Shown: positions 8,796 to 18,039, counted from the first letter of the stretch. The stretch: 64,000 nucleotides of DNA from Clostridium beijerinckii HUN142 (GCF_000621745.1 NZ_JHXK01000029.1:19415-83414), one strand, 5' to 3'. Numbers and translations are program-made. The notes: generated by a model not told the origin, from the letters alone.

Positions 8796-9890
8796 TTGAA
8801 AATAAATGTAAAAAAAATCGGAATAAGAAAGATAATTCAATTAATAGCAGCACTCCCATTAACTATAATGCTTATAAATAATTTTAGCTATAGTGCCACT
8901 ATATTAGTGATAATAGCGGCAATTTGTGGCTCCTTTTATTGCGGATATTTGTGTCCTTTTGGTTTACTACAAGAGTTATCTTCTGCAGTAGGAAAGAAGC
9001 TCAAAATAAAAAAGAAAACAATCCCAGATAAACTTGATAAGATATTGAGATTGCTTAGATATGTACTATTTATTTTAGTAACTTTTTTCTCTATAGGTTT
9101 TATAAGTTCTTTATTAAAATTTGATGCGAGATCTAATTTGTTTTTAATTCTAACAGGTAAACCAGCTAAAATTATTATGTTTGTAAGTATTTTAGGATTT
9201 GCCGCTTTATCTTTATTTTATAATAAAATTTTCTGTAAATATTTTTGTATTCAAGGAGCAAAATATGGACTAGCTAGTTCTTTGAGGTTGTTTACAATAA
9301 AAAGAGATACAAACTCCTGCATTAATTGTAAGCGCTGCGATAAAGCATGTGATATGAATATTAAAATATCTACCTGCAATAAGACAGTTAACTCGCTTAA
9401 TTGCATAAACTGCTTTGAATGTATTAAAAATTGTCCTAAAAAAAATACCCTTACATATGGGATGGTTGAAGGTAAAACACGTAATATAAAAATTGCCTGC
9501 TCTCTGGGTGTATTAGTGGTGTTTTTTTGTATAAATCAATACAGGCAGCAGACTAACATAAAATCAGAAGAAGCAGTAGTAAAAGAAGAAACAACTGCGC
9601 CAAAAAAAGGAGAAGCTGATAATTCTGTATATTATGTTGGTAACAGCGCTGGGTATAAGGGCAATATAAAAGTTAGGGTAGGAGTTAGTGATGGCAAGAT
9701 TACTAAAGTATCTGTACTAGAGCAGCAGGATGACTGGGATTATTACAGTAAAGCCAAAAAGGGTGTAATAAATGAAATTTTAGAAAAACAATCTACAGAT
9801 GTTGATGTTGTTTCAGGTGCTACATATTCATCTAAAGGTATAATTGGTGCAGTAAAAGATGCTCTTGAAAATAAAGTAGTAGCTGAATAA
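8796..9890 (+). CDS. Membrane 4Fe-4S polyferredoxin with C-terminal FMN-binding domain
   Basis: 364 residues from a TTG start (GGAGA 8 nt upstream). It has about five membrane segments with NapH/NosR-like CPFG and KYFCIQGA motifs, two [4Fe-4S] sets (CINCKRCDKAC with CNK; CINCFECIKNCPKK, residues ~175-217), a further helix, then an extracytoplasmic FMN_bind domain ending in SGATYSS. It probably passes electrons from cytoplasmic carriers across the membrane to flavin, as in NosR/RnfG-type proteins. It is 21 bp downstream of the lipoprotein gene, so co-transcribed. Confidence 0.88.
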   Translation: MKINVKKIGIRKIIQLIAALPLTIMLINNFSYSATILVIIAAICGSFYCGYLCPFGLLQELSSAVGKKLKIKKKTIPDKLDKILRLLRYVLFILVTFFSIGFISSLLKFDARSNLFLILTGKPAKIIMFVSILGFAALSLFYNKIFCKYFCIQGAKYGLASSLRLFTIKRDTNSCINCKRCDKACDMNIKISTCNKTVNSLNCINCFECIKNCPKKNTLTYGMVEGKTRNIKIACSLGVLVVFFCINQYRQQTNIKSEEAVVKEETTAPKKGEADNSVYYVGNSAGYKGNIKVRVGVSDGKITKVSVLEQQDDWDYYSKAKKGVINEILEKQSTDVDVVSGATYSSKGIIGAVKDALENKVVAE

Positions 9891-9980
9891 TTTCTTATAA
9901 GTTAATAAAAAGATCATATTCTTATGTTTAGAAGATCAATAATTAGATAGAATGTGGTAATGAATAAGATATCTAAATTA

Positions 9981-10030
9981 GCGCTGGCAATAAGCAGTAA
10001 AAGCTTTTGCCAGCGTTATAATTTTATTTT
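9981..10030 (+). terminator. Intrinsic terminator of the flavinylation cluster
   Basis: CGCTGGCAA (9982-9990) pairs perfectly with TTGCCAGCG (10007-10015), followed by a T/A-rich run. Confidence 0.75.
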
Positions 10031-10115
10031 ACTATAATAATTTTTATTTATTTGATAGAAATGAAATGTAATACTCGTATATAGTTAATGAAGAGCTCTT
10101 CAGGAGGTATTATAC

Positions 10116-10673
10116 ATGAAGATAAATGAAGATAATTATGTTAAAGAATTAAAAAATAAAAATCAAAAAGCTCTAGGCTTTATATATTCTAAGTATTCAG
10201 GTTTAGTTTATAAAGTTGTTTATGACATATTAAACGGCACAGCTGCTAAAGAGGATATTGAAGAATGTGTAAGTGATATTTTTATAGAAGTTTGGAATAA
10301 TGCTATAAAATATAATGAAAACATAACAAGTTTTAAAAATTGGATAGTAGCGGTATCGAAATACGAGGCTATAGATTATTTTAGAAAATTAAGGAGAAAG
10401 TACGAAACTGTTGAACTTAATGAAGATGTGATAATTTCAAGTGACAATATAGAAAGTAAAATTATTCAAAATAACAATGTAAAAACTGTTTATGAAATTA
10501 TAAGTAACATGAGTGATGTGGACAAGAAAATATTCATTAAGCGATATTTTTTAGATGAGAGTATTATAAATATTTCAAATCATTTAAAATTGCCAAGAAG
10601 TGTTATAGATAATAGGTTATCTCGAGGCAGAAGAATCATAAAAAATAAATGGAATGAGATAATGGGGAGGTAG
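10116..10673 (+). CDS. ECF-type RNA polymerase sigma factor (pair 1)
   Basis: 185 residues. Region 2 (ALGFIYSKYSGLVYKVVYDI through FKNWIVAVSKYEAIDYFRKL) and region 4 (DKKIFIKRYFLDESIINISN to RGRRIIKNKW) of sigma-70 family ECF factors are present. AGGAGG precedes the ATG. The next gene, 4 bp downstream, is a DUF4179 membrane protein and the probable cognate anti-sigma factor. Two paralogous pairs lie at 48167 and 52449. Confidence 0.88.
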   Translation: MKINEDNYVKELKNKNQKALGFIYSKYSGLVYKVVYDILNGTAAKEDIEECVSDIFIEVWNNAIKYNENITSFKNWIVAVSKYEAIDYFRKLRRKYETVELNEDVIISSDNIESKIIQNNNVKTVYEIISNMSDVDKKIFIKRYFLDESIINISNHLKLPRSVIDNRLSRGRRIIKNKWNEIMGR

Positions 10674-10677
10674 TTAA

Positions 10678-11970
10678 ATGAAAAATACAGATATTAATAA
10701 AGATGATATCTTTGAATTACTAAACTATGCTGAAATAGATAATAATTATAATGAAGATTTTCAATTAGATAAACTGACTTACAAACGAATTGAAAAGAAA
10801 ATGAAAAAGAAATTATATGCTAAGAGGAGAAAGTTGAAATATTTCGTCTCGGCAATGATGTTTATGTGTTTAGTTATAGCTACTGTTAATAATATAGCTT
10901 TTGCTAATGGAATAGGTGCTCGGATATTTGAAAAATTGATGATTTTACGTAGCGGAAATTATGTGGATTTAGATAAATATACTCAAAATGTATATTCATA
11001 TGCAGATGATCAAGGAGTTAGATTTGCGGTAAATAAAGTGATTTCTGATGATAATAACATCATGCTTTCATATATTGTAATTGGCGACAAGAACAGAGAA
11101 GAGGCCAAAGGAATAGTTAGTGCAAATTTTAAAATTAATGGGGAAGATATCGAACAGAATCAAATTAGTAGCGGTGGAAGTGATGAAATACTTGGGCAAG
11201 GTGTTTTTGAGTTAAAAGCAGAAAATGGAAACTTTTTAGATTCGTTTGAGCTTAATGTAGATGTAGTTTCAATAGGTGATTTGAAAGGAAGTTGGAAATT
11301 AAATTTAATTATAGATAAAAAGCAGGCTTCGAAAGATACAAAAGAATATAATATAAATAAAGATATGGATATTGGTGAAGATAAGATTAATATCAAAAAA
11401 ATAATTACATCCCCATTATCAACAGATATTGAAATAACTGACACATTAGATGGAAAGTATAGATATTTCATATTTGATGATAAAGGAAATATAATAAAGT
11501 ATACAGGCTTAAGCAGTTATAGCAATTCAGAGGTAAGTTATGAGAAATTCAAATATTGTAGTCTAATAAATAAAGAGACTAAAGAACTAACTTTTTTACC
11601 TTATGAAGAGGCCAATGAAGTTGGTGATCCATTAACTTATGACATAAGTAGACTTCCGTTAGAAATACCTCAGGGAAACTCAGGAAAACTAGTAATAAAT
11701 AGATTAGAATGGAACAAGGATAATCTTAATATTTATTATACTGCTGATGGAGAAAGAGAATTAATCCAAGCAGAAAACATGTATTTATTAGACAGTCAAA
11801 ATAGAAAGGTATTTGGTGAAAGTGTAGGTTTAGATGAATCAAATCAACATGATTTTATGATAAATTTCAAAGGAGTAAACCAAAATACACAATACAAAAT
11901 ATGCATGAGAAAAATCGAAGATATGTATAAGTTGCATGAAAATTATAAATTTACAGTAGATCTGAAATAG
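10678..11970 (+). CDS. DUF4179-domain membrane protein, probable anti-sigma factor (pair 1)
   Basis: 430 residues. A short N-terminal cytoplasmic part (~60 residues, Lys-rich) is followed by one transmembrane helix (YFVSAMMFMCLVIATVNNIA, ~58-77), then a DUF4179-type extracellular region and a long beta-rich C-terminus. The architecture suggests a single-pass anti-sigma factor that senses an extracellular signal. It is co-transcribed with the sigma gene at 10116. The ectodomain is larger than in pairs 2 and 3. Confidence 0.78.
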   Translation: MKNTDINKDDIFELLNYAEIDNNYNEDFQLDKLTYKRIEKKMKKKLYAKRRKLKYFVSAMMFMCLVIATVNNIAFANGIGARIFEKLMILRSGNYVDLDKYTQNVYSYADDQGVRFAVNKVISDDNNIMLSYIVIGDKNREEAKGIVSANFKINGEDIEQNQISSGGSDEILGQGVFELKAENGNFLDSFELNVDVVSIGDLKGSWKLNLIIDKKQASKDTKEYNINKDMDIGEDKINIKKIITSPLSTDIEITDTLDGKYRYFIFDDKGNIIKYTGLSSYSNSEVSYEKFKYCSLINKETKELTFLPYEEANEVGDPLTYDISRLPLEIPQGNSGKLVINRLEWNKDNLNIYYTADGERELIQAENMYLLDSQNRKVFGESVGLDESNQHDFMINFKGVNQNTQYKICMRKIEDMYKLHENYKFTVDLK

Positions 11971-11973
11971 ATC

Positions 11974-12168
11974 AGATATTTATAAATTCATTCGCTTCTC
12001 GGATAGCAGCAAACAGAACTAGAGACGTAGGATCAGAAGAGCTTAATATAAAAATAATAACTTAGTAATTTATCTAAGTGATTTAGGAGAACTAAGCCAA
12101 GGTGTAAATGGAGAAGCTGAGATTACAGAATATAGCATTATTAAACTAAGATGTTTTGAATTAGATTA
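11974..12168 (+). pseudogene. Degraded coding remnant downstream of pair 1
   Basis: Two overlapping-frame fragments without starts: SFASRIAANRTRDVGSEELN (about 11985-12066) and, one frame over, SDLGELSQGVNGEAEITEYS then IIKLRCFELD-stop (ending 12168). They read like one protein interrupted by a frameshift and a missing 5' end. The parent family is not recognised. Confidence 0.35.
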
Positions 12169-12188
12169 AAAGTGTAAAGATAAGCAAA

Positions 12189-12224
12189 AAGGCTCAGGGA
12201 TTTAACCCTAGAGTCTTTTTGCTT
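12189..12224 (+). terminator. Intrinsic terminator
   Basis: GGCTCAGGG pairs with CCCTAGAGTC across ATTTAA, followed by TTTTTGC. Confidence 0.75.
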
Positions 12225-12312
12225 GAGGTTTATAATAATTTAAATTACTGTGTTAAATTTTCTTTTGATAACATATCACCAATTCTAGGTTTGTAAAATA
12301 ATTCTTCTTAGG

Positions 12313-12954
12313 CTACTGATGTTTAAAAGAATCTAATAGCATCTCAATTGTGAATTTAATAAATGCTTCCTTGTCTAAACCAAAATAATTTGTGTAGGTA
12401 TTACCTGATAAAGAAAGCATCTGGAAGAAGCTTGTAGCAACAAAAATTGAGGAAAGGGCAAGTGTAGATATTTCTAAATCAGAACGAATACTTCCATCAG
12501 TTTTTCCTTCATGAAACATCTTAATTAGTTCCTCAAACAAGCATTTATCTAAATCAGTAAATTTGTCACGATAAGGAATATTAATCCCTTCAGAATTTGA
12601 TTTTATAACTCCACACGTATTTGTTAATTGCACCATTTCAGGAGAATTACAAAAATAATTATAATAAGCATAGTAAGATAAACGTATTTTTTCAAAGCCT
12701 GTATTCCCTTTTTGGCTTTCACTTTGTATCATCTTAAAAAGATTCTTATGGCCTCGTAATGAAACTGCAAAGAATAGGTCTTCTTTGCAGGTGAAATATC
12801 TGTAAATTGTCCTCTTAGTAAACTCACATTCTTTAGCTAGATTATCCATTGACACTTTTTCAAATCCATATTTACAAAATAGATCTTCAGCTACAGATAC
12901 TATAATATTTTCACGTTCTAATCGTTCTTTTTCTTGTCTTGTTAATTCCTTCAA
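12313..12954 (-). CDS. TetR-family transcriptional regulator
   Basis: 213 residues from TTG 12954, preceded by GGGAGAG 7 nt away. A longer frame reaching 13035 would run through the probable operator and encodes a non-TetR-like leader, so I reject it. The TetR HTH is clear (FEKVSMDNLAKECEFTKRTI then YRYFTCKEDL). It is divergent from the flavodoxin-ferredoxin gene at 13145, the likely regulated target. Confidence 0.85.
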   Translation of the reverse strand: MKELTRQEKERLERENIIVSVAEDLFCKYGFEKVSMDNLAKECEFTKRTIYRYFTCKEDLFFAVSLRGHKNLFKMIQSESQKGNTGFEKIRLSYYAYYNYFCNSPEMVQLTNTCGVIKSNSEGINIPYRDKFTDLDKCLFEELIKMFHEGKTDGSIRSDLEISTLALSSIFVATSFFQMLSLSGNTYTNYFGLDKEAFIKFTIEMLLDSFKHQ

Positions 12955-12994
12955 AAAACATCTCTCCCATCTATTGACAAAGAAATAGGTAAAA

Positions 12995-13034
12995 AAGTAT
13001 ACTGGTGGTATATTAGTATACTGATAGTATACCA
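12995..13034. promoter_or_regulatory. Operator/promoter region for the TetR and EFR1 genes
   Basis: Repeated overlapping inverted motifs (GTATACTGG, GGTATATTAGTATAC, GATAGTATACC) lie just upstream of the TTG start of the TetR gene, in the 190-bp divergent gap. The spacing and GTATAC half-sites are typical of TetR autoregulatory operators. Confidence 0.5.
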
Positions 13035-13144
13035 ACTTGTATGGATTTTATCAAGCAATCAGAAGCAAATGGAAGGGCAAAATAAAGAAAAGATATCAGA
13101 TTTAAAAATGTAAAAAGAAAAAATGGTAAGGAGGTTATTAGAAT

Positions 13145-14011
13145 ATGAAATCAGTTATAATTTATTATTTTTCAGGAACAGGTAATACGGAACTTGTTGC
13201 TAACATGGTTAAAGAAGGATTTATGAATTACAAATACAAAGTTAGTGTAGTGAAAATTGAAGATGTTCTAAAGAAAAATCTTGAAATAGAAGTTGAGAAA
13301 TATGATTTGGTTGGAATTGGATGTCAAGTTATTGGATTTGGTATGCCTAATATAGTATATAAGTTTATTAATAGTATGCCTAAAGTATTGCACAAAAAGA
13401 TGTTTATTTTTAGAACAGCAGGTGGTGTGGTACCAATTAATTATAATTCCTCAAGGCCAATAATAAGAAAACTTTCGAAAAAAGGATATGAAGTTTTCTA
13501 TGAGAGGATATTCTCTATAAGCAGCAATTGGATAGATAAATTTGATGATGCAATTATTAAAAAACTCTATGAGGCAACAACTAAAAAGGTAGATATCATG
13601 TGCAAAGAAGTTATTAACGGTGAAAGTCGAATACTTAAAACAGGAATTGGTCTTAAGGCGCTTATGATAGGAGTTATGTCAATAACTCGATGGATATTTC
13701 CTTTGCTTGGAAAAGATTTAAGTGCTAACGAATCATGCACTCATTGTGGACTTTGCATAAGCAATTGTCCAACTAGAAATATATATGAGAGTAATGGTAA
13801 AATTAGATTTAAGTTTTCTTGCTGCAGTTGCATGCGATGTGTTTACTCTTGTCCTAAAATGGCTATTAACTATAGAGTTTTTACTTTTTTTCGTATATCA
13901 GATGGATATAACATAAAAAAAATTCTTGGACAACCACTTAATGAAAGAAAAATAAATAGCAAAAGGGTTCCTCGATTTTACTATAATTATATTAGCAATG
14001 ACACGATGTAA
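13145..14011 (+). CDS. EFR1-type flavodoxin/ferredoxin fusion protein
   Basis: 288 residues. The N-terminal flavodoxin-like domain has the phosphate loop YYFSGTGNTE (residues ~7-16). The C-terminal part has two [4Fe-4S] clusters (CTHCGLCISNCP and CSCMRCVYSCP, residues ~198-241). EFR1-family proteins shuttle electrons between flavin and Fe-S carriers in anaerobes. AAGGAGG precedes ATG. A divergent TetR gene probably regulates it. Confidence 0.88.
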   Translation: MKSVIIYYFSGTGNTELVANMVKEGFMNYKYKVSVVKIEDVLKKNLEIEVEKYDLVGIGCQVIGFGMPNIVYKFINSMPKVLHKKMFIFRTAGGVVPINYNSSRPIIRKLSKKGYEVFYERIFSISSNWIDKFDDAIIKKLYEATTKKVDIMCKEVINGESRILKTGIGLKALMIGVMSITRWIFPLLGKDLSANESCTHCGLCISNCPTRNIYESNGKIRFKFSCCSCMRCVYSCPKMAINYRVFTFFRISDGYNIKKILGQPLNERKINSKRVPRFYYNYISNDTM

Positions 14012-14552
14012 CTTTAATAATTCAAGTGGACATCATCATATAGAGATAGTTAAATTTGATTACAAGTGAATAATAGGATGAAATATACTTTATAATCAGT
14101 GTTACATGGTAATAAGCACTGATTCCAAATAGAAACAATCCAGAAGCACTACTGTATTCTAATATTCTTTACCATAAATATGGTGAAGGATATACATTCT
14201 AAGCAATATTTATTCTTAAGAATACTAGAATATATATTCTTAAGAATATGCTTAAATAATACGGGGTGAAGGCTATAGAATTAAGAAAACATAGATTTTT
14301 ATGTTAATTAAAATAGTAAAACAAATCTTAATATCAGCAGAGAAAGGTTTTAATAGAATAATAAATTTATAGAGCGTGTTCTTAAATGATTAAAGTGGAA
14401 TTAAAGAATTGAGAAGACCTTTATAAAAAAACATATATAGAATAATTTAAAGACATTTTATAAGTAAAATAGAGTAAAAAAAATTATAGATGGATTTATC
14501 CATCTATAATTATGGCAAATATAAGAATTGCTGAAAAGTTATATCATTTTTA
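14012..14552. other. 541-bp noncoding region with twin palindromes and a hairpin
   Basis: No gene is seen. It contains two perfect copies of the palindrome TATTCTTAAGAATA (14211-14224 and 14235-14248), and a 12-bp hairpin AATTATAGATGG/CCATCTATAATT at about 14484-14513 that could terminate transcription from the minus-strand operon ending at 14553. Confidence 0.45.
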
Positions 14553-15387
14553 CTAATACTCAAATTTACGAAAACTTAGTTTATTATAGATGTTAAATCC
14601 TAGCCATAATACAAAAAGCGTTCCGCCTATAATAATTAGATAAAGTGAATTCTTATAGTTAAAAGTAGCAGTAGAATAATCTAAAGAGGAGTATACTATC
14701 CTGCTTGAATAATTTTCAACATACTTATAAATAGATTCCTTATATTCATATTGTACAGCCCATTTCTTATTGGTTGCTACAACTGTTGAGCGGGGAAGTT
14801 AATTGCTGCGCATCATTAGGATATATTATTTGAGCCATTTTGATATTAAATGGATATCTATAAGTACCATTAATATTTAGAGTACTATCTTTTTCAATTG
14901 CTTTCTGTATTTGAGAATTATCTTCAATCTTAAATAAAGCAATGTAATTAATGTAATTATACTTTTGGACTATTTCTTCTATTTTTAACTTATTCTCTTC
15001 TGTAATAGTATCGCTGTCTTTAACAATGTCTAATATTCCTTGTGTTAATATCTTTTGCTCTTTTTGAAATTTTAGATCCCTTTGAGACATAAAAATATAA
15101 GAAGTTACTCCGATTAACAAGAAAACTATAGCGGAGATTAAAATGAATCAAATAAATTTCTTTTGTTTATGAAATAAATTTAATAATCCAGTGTTGATTA
15201 TTTTAATTTCACCAAATCTTTCATATGCAATTCTGAGACTTTCTTCTTCAGTTCTACCTTCTTTTTTCAACTCTTTAACCGTTTCAATAAGATGAGCTTT
15301 CATTTCTTCCTTAAAGCCGCTTATTTCTTCTAAATTTCCATCAACCCCTTTATAAAGAGAATCTACAAATTGATCAATACTCTTCAT
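14553..15387 (-). pseudogene. Broken permease-prefix (HAAS-like) membrane protein
   Basis: On the minus strand one ~277-codon gene is interrupted twice. Codons from 15387 give a helical HAAS/permease-prefix domain (FKEEMKAHLIETVKELKKEG) up to an in-frame TGA at 15148-15150. The same frame continues immediately with a transmembrane helix (FILISAIVFLLIGVTSYIF) to a C-tract near 14790. There one extra C shifts the frame. Removing it joins the sequence to VVATNKKWAVQYEYKESIY, a second transmembrane helix (LYLIIIGGTLFVLWLGF) and a stop at 14553. It is 3 bp behind the PadR gene, the usual arrangement for this family. Confidence 0.75.
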
Positions 15388-15390
15388 CTA

Positions 15391-15732
15391 CTAAATTCCT
15401 CCCAAAAATTTATTCATTATATTGTTTAATAAAGACCACTCGTCCTTCTTTTTATGTAAATATTCTTTGCCAATAGGTGTGATTTTGTAGTACTTACGTC
15501 TGCCTCCACCACTTTCATTATCATCCCAGTAAGATTCTAAATAACTGTTTTTTTCAAGTCTTTTTAAAGATAAATATAAAGTTCCTTCTTTTATTTCAAA
15601 AGTTTGATCACTAATTTCTCTTGCTTTCTTTATCAATTCGTAACCATACATAGGTGTATCATTAAGTAGAGCTATTAAAATGGTATCTATGCATCCTTTC
15701 AGGACTTCTTTATCAATCTCCAATATATTCAC
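15391..15732 (-). CDS. PadR-family transcriptional regulator
   Basis: 113 residues with the PadR winged helix (LIALLNDTPMYGYELIKKAR; EGTLYLSLKRLEKNSYLESY; GGGRRKYYKITPIGKEYL). The expected partner, a HAAS/permease-prefix membrane protein, follows 3 bp downstream but is a pseudogene. Upstream, CACTATAACA-type direct repeats at 15735-15780 may be its binding site. Confidence 0.88.
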   Translation of the reverse strand: MNILEIDKEVLKGCIDTILIALLNDTPMYGYELIKKAREISDQTFEIKEGTLYLSLKRLEKNSYLESYWDDNESGGGRRKYYKITPIGKEYLHKKKDEWSLLNNIMNKFLGGI

Positions 15733-16083
15733 CTCCTAAACGCACTATAACATTAAATACACTATAACACTGACTACTCTATAATGCAAGGTATGGTGAA
15801 AAAAGATTCATATATTTTCATTACTAATAAATTATAGGAGAAGTTTATTAAGAAATCTTCAGGTTTAAATACTGAATTCAAAATGGAGAATGACAATTTT
15901 AAAAGAATTTGACTAAATGATAGTTAAGGTTTAATCAAAGATTTATTATATTCTGCGTGAATTCTACGAAAGGTAATGTTAAAAAATGTTATAATAGAAA
16001 TGAAATTACAGCATGTTTATAAGATCTGCTGTTGGGCGTATATCATGAGCAAAGTATAAATATGACGGAACTGAGAGGGAGTT
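15733..16083. other. 351-bp intergenic region with a leader shared with 35.6 kb
   Basis: The left end carries CACTATAAC repeats near the PadR start. From about 15979 a promoter-like TGTTATAAT and following ~55 nt (GTTTATAAGATCTGCT) match a segment at about 35583-35635 upstream of the PanE-like gene. Nothing coding is seen. Confidence 0.4.
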
Positions 16084-16779
16084 ATGAATAGATTAGAGTT
16101 TTTAGGAAGAGGATCAGGTTATCACATTAAAGAAGGAAATACTGCTGCCTATATAAGAAAAAATGAAACATTTTTACTAATAGATTGTGGTGAAACTGTA
16201 TTTAAAAGGATTTTGGAAAAAGAATTACTTGAAGGAATTAAAGAAATACATGTATTAATCACCCATATGCATTCAGATCATATTGGTTCATTAGGTGGAT
16301 TTATAGGATTCTGCTATTGGAAATATAAAATAGTGACTAAGGTTTATTTTAATGAAAAAGAAAAAATAAGTATGTTTTTAGAACTTCTCGGATTAAAAGA
16401 AGGTGAGAGTTTTATTGTGGATAATGCTGATAATAAGAGAATTGACTCATTGGAATTGAAATTTTCAGCATCGATAACTAAGCATGTCAAGACATTGAAT
16501 ACTTATTCTTACAAAGTGGAGTTTGATAAAGGAAACGATATTTTTTATAGTGGAGATACATATGAGACAAACTTTGATTTAATTCCTTATCTAGAGTCGG
16601 GAAATTTAGTTTATCATGATGCATGTCTTAATGAAGAGAATGTACACACTTCATTAAGAGTTTTGGGTAAAAATATTCCTATCAAATATAGAAATCAAGT
16701 TTATTGTATTCATATTGATGGAGAAAATTTTATTGAGGAAGCACAGAAACAAGGTTTTAATGTAGTTGACCTAGTATAA
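16084..16779 (+). CDS. Metallo-beta-lactamase-fold hydrolase (RNase Z-like)
   Basis: 231 residues. The metal-binding motif THMHSDH (residues ~60-66) and the later SGDTYE and DGE segments place it in the MBL superfamily near RNase Z/phosphonate-type small hydrolases. It lacks the extended flexible arm of true tRNase Z, so substrate is uncertain. GAGGGAG precedes ATG. It is monocistronic. Confidence 0.8.
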   Translation: MNRLEFLGRGSGYHIKEGNTAAYIRKNETFLLIDCGETVFKRILEKELLEGIKEIHVLITHMHSDHIGSLGGFIGFCYWKYKIVTKVYFNEKEKISMFLELLGLKEGESFIVDNADNKRIDSLELKFSASITKHVKTLNTYSYKVEFDKGNDIFYSGDTYETNFDLIPYLESGNLVYHDACLNEENVHTSLRVLGKNIPIKYRNQVYCIHIDGENFIEEAQKQGFNVVDLV

Positions 16780-16822
16780 CCTAGGAAGAGTTATAGGAAT
16801 TATAAAATATATTTGTATGAAC

Positions 16823-16928
16823 GTACTAATTTTTCAGATGAAGTATGGAGTAAATGGAAATAGTAATTAGAATGGTCAGCATAAATGAAACTCGTGATAA
16901 TTATGTTGAAAGATAAATGTGATTTATG
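16823..16928 (+). repeat. ~110-bp direct repeat, copy 1
   Basis: Shares TACTAATTTTTCAG, TAGAATGGTCAGC, ATAAATGAAACT and GAAAGATAAAT, in order and spacing, with 17447-17558. Each copy ends shortly before a gene start (VOC gene and membrane protein). Confidence 0.65.
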
Positions 16929-16962
16929 TATTGATTTTAATGAATTAATGAAGGGATAAATA

Positions 16963-17386
16963 ATGATTCAATCAATTGTACATATTGCTTTAGTAGTGAA
17001 AGATTATGATGAAGCAATAGAGTTTTACACAAAAAAACTTCATTTTGAATTAGTAGAAGATACATATCAACCAGAACAACAGAAAAGATGGGTAGTAGTA
17101 TCTCCGCCAGGTTCAAGTGGAACAACAATACTGCTTGCAAGGGCATCTAAGCCTGAACAAGAGGATTTTATAGGAAACCAAGCAGGGGGAAGAGTTTTTC
17201 TTTTCTTAGGAACTGATGATTTTTGGCGTGATTATAATGAAATGAGAGAAATAGGAATAGAATTTGTGAGAGAGCCTAAAGAAACAGGATTATGGAATTG
17301 TTGCAGTATTTAAAGATCTATATGGTAACTTGTGGGATCTGGTTGAGTTTAACGAAAATCATCAAATGTTCAAAAGAGTTAAATAA
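16963..17386 (+). pseudogene. VOC/glyoxalase-fold protein, frameshifted near the C-terminus
   Basis: The N-terminal 105 codons encode a typical VOC domain (VHIALVVKDYDEAIEFYTKK; RVFLFLGTDDFWRDYNEM). Near 17290 (ACAGGAT) an apparent one-base insertion changes the frame and ends it at 17313. In the next frame the family C-terminus continues (YGIVAVFKDLYGNLWDLVEF) to a stop at 17386. A full-length ancestral protein of about 140 residues is implied. It could be a sequencing error or a recent mutation. Confidence 0.75.
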
Positions 17387-17446
17387 ATCACAATTTATCT
17401 ACTTTAAAAATAAGAAGATTATAAAACAACAGAGTATCGTCTGAGC

Positions 17447-17558
17447 ATACTAATTTTTCAGGTGAAGCGTGGAGTCAATAGAAATAGTAAGTAGAATGGT
17501 CAGCCATAAATGAAACTACATGTTAATTAGGCTGAAAGATAAATAGTAATTTGTAGAG
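17447..17558 (+). repeat. ~110-bp direct repeat, copy 2
   Basis: Second copy of the repeat at 16823-16928. The two copies bracket the VOC pseudogene. This copy ends just before the ribosome site of the gene at 17569. Confidence 0.65.
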
Positions 17559-17568
17559 GAGAAATTGT

Positions 17569-18039
17569 ATGCTAGGAAGTTTAGGATTTTCATATGTGGG
17601 TCTGATATATTTATTAATGTTATTTATTCCTAATATAATTTGGAGTAAGAATCAACCTATAGATTATAACAATGTTCAAGAAAACAAAATTTTATTATCA
17701 TTTGAGCGAGTAGGTCAAGTTTGTTGTACATGCAGTGTGTTGATTTTTAGTGATTTTAACCTTGCTCCATTCTCAACATGGAGTTTGTGGCTTATAGTAT
17801 CATTCTTGCTAATGTTATTATATGAGATCTGTTGGATTAGATATTTTATTAATGAGCATACAGAAGAAAGTTTTTATCGTAGTTTTTGTGGAATTCCTGT
17901 GCCTCTTGCCAGTTTGCCTGTCACAGCTTTTCTGTTATTGGGTGTTTATGGGAAAGTTATTTGGCTGATCGCGTCTGTTATCATACTTGGCATAGGACAT
18001 GTAGGTATACATCTTCAACATTTAGGAACAAAAAAATAA
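17569..18039 (+). CDS. Hypothetical integral membrane protein
   Basis: 156 residues with about four to five hydrophobic helices. It starts GFSYVGLIYLLMLFIPNIIW, and an Asn-Gln-Pro-rich loop and an FERVGQVCC segment follow. I do not recognise a named family beyond small conserved clostridial membrane proteins. GAGGAG precedes ATG. Confidence 0.65.
   Translation: MLGSLGFSYVGLIYLLMLFIPNIIWSKNQPIDYNNVQENKILLSFERVGQVCCTCSVLIFSDFNLAPFSTWSLWLIVSFLLMLLYEICWIRYFINEHTEESFYRSFCGIPVPLASLPVTAFLLLGVYGKVIWLIASVIILGIGHVGIHLQHLGTKK

Noticed and set aside
12955..13035. Longer N-terminus for the TetR regulator
   Set aside because: The extension is untypical of TetR, lacks a ribosome site and overlaps the palindromic operator region.
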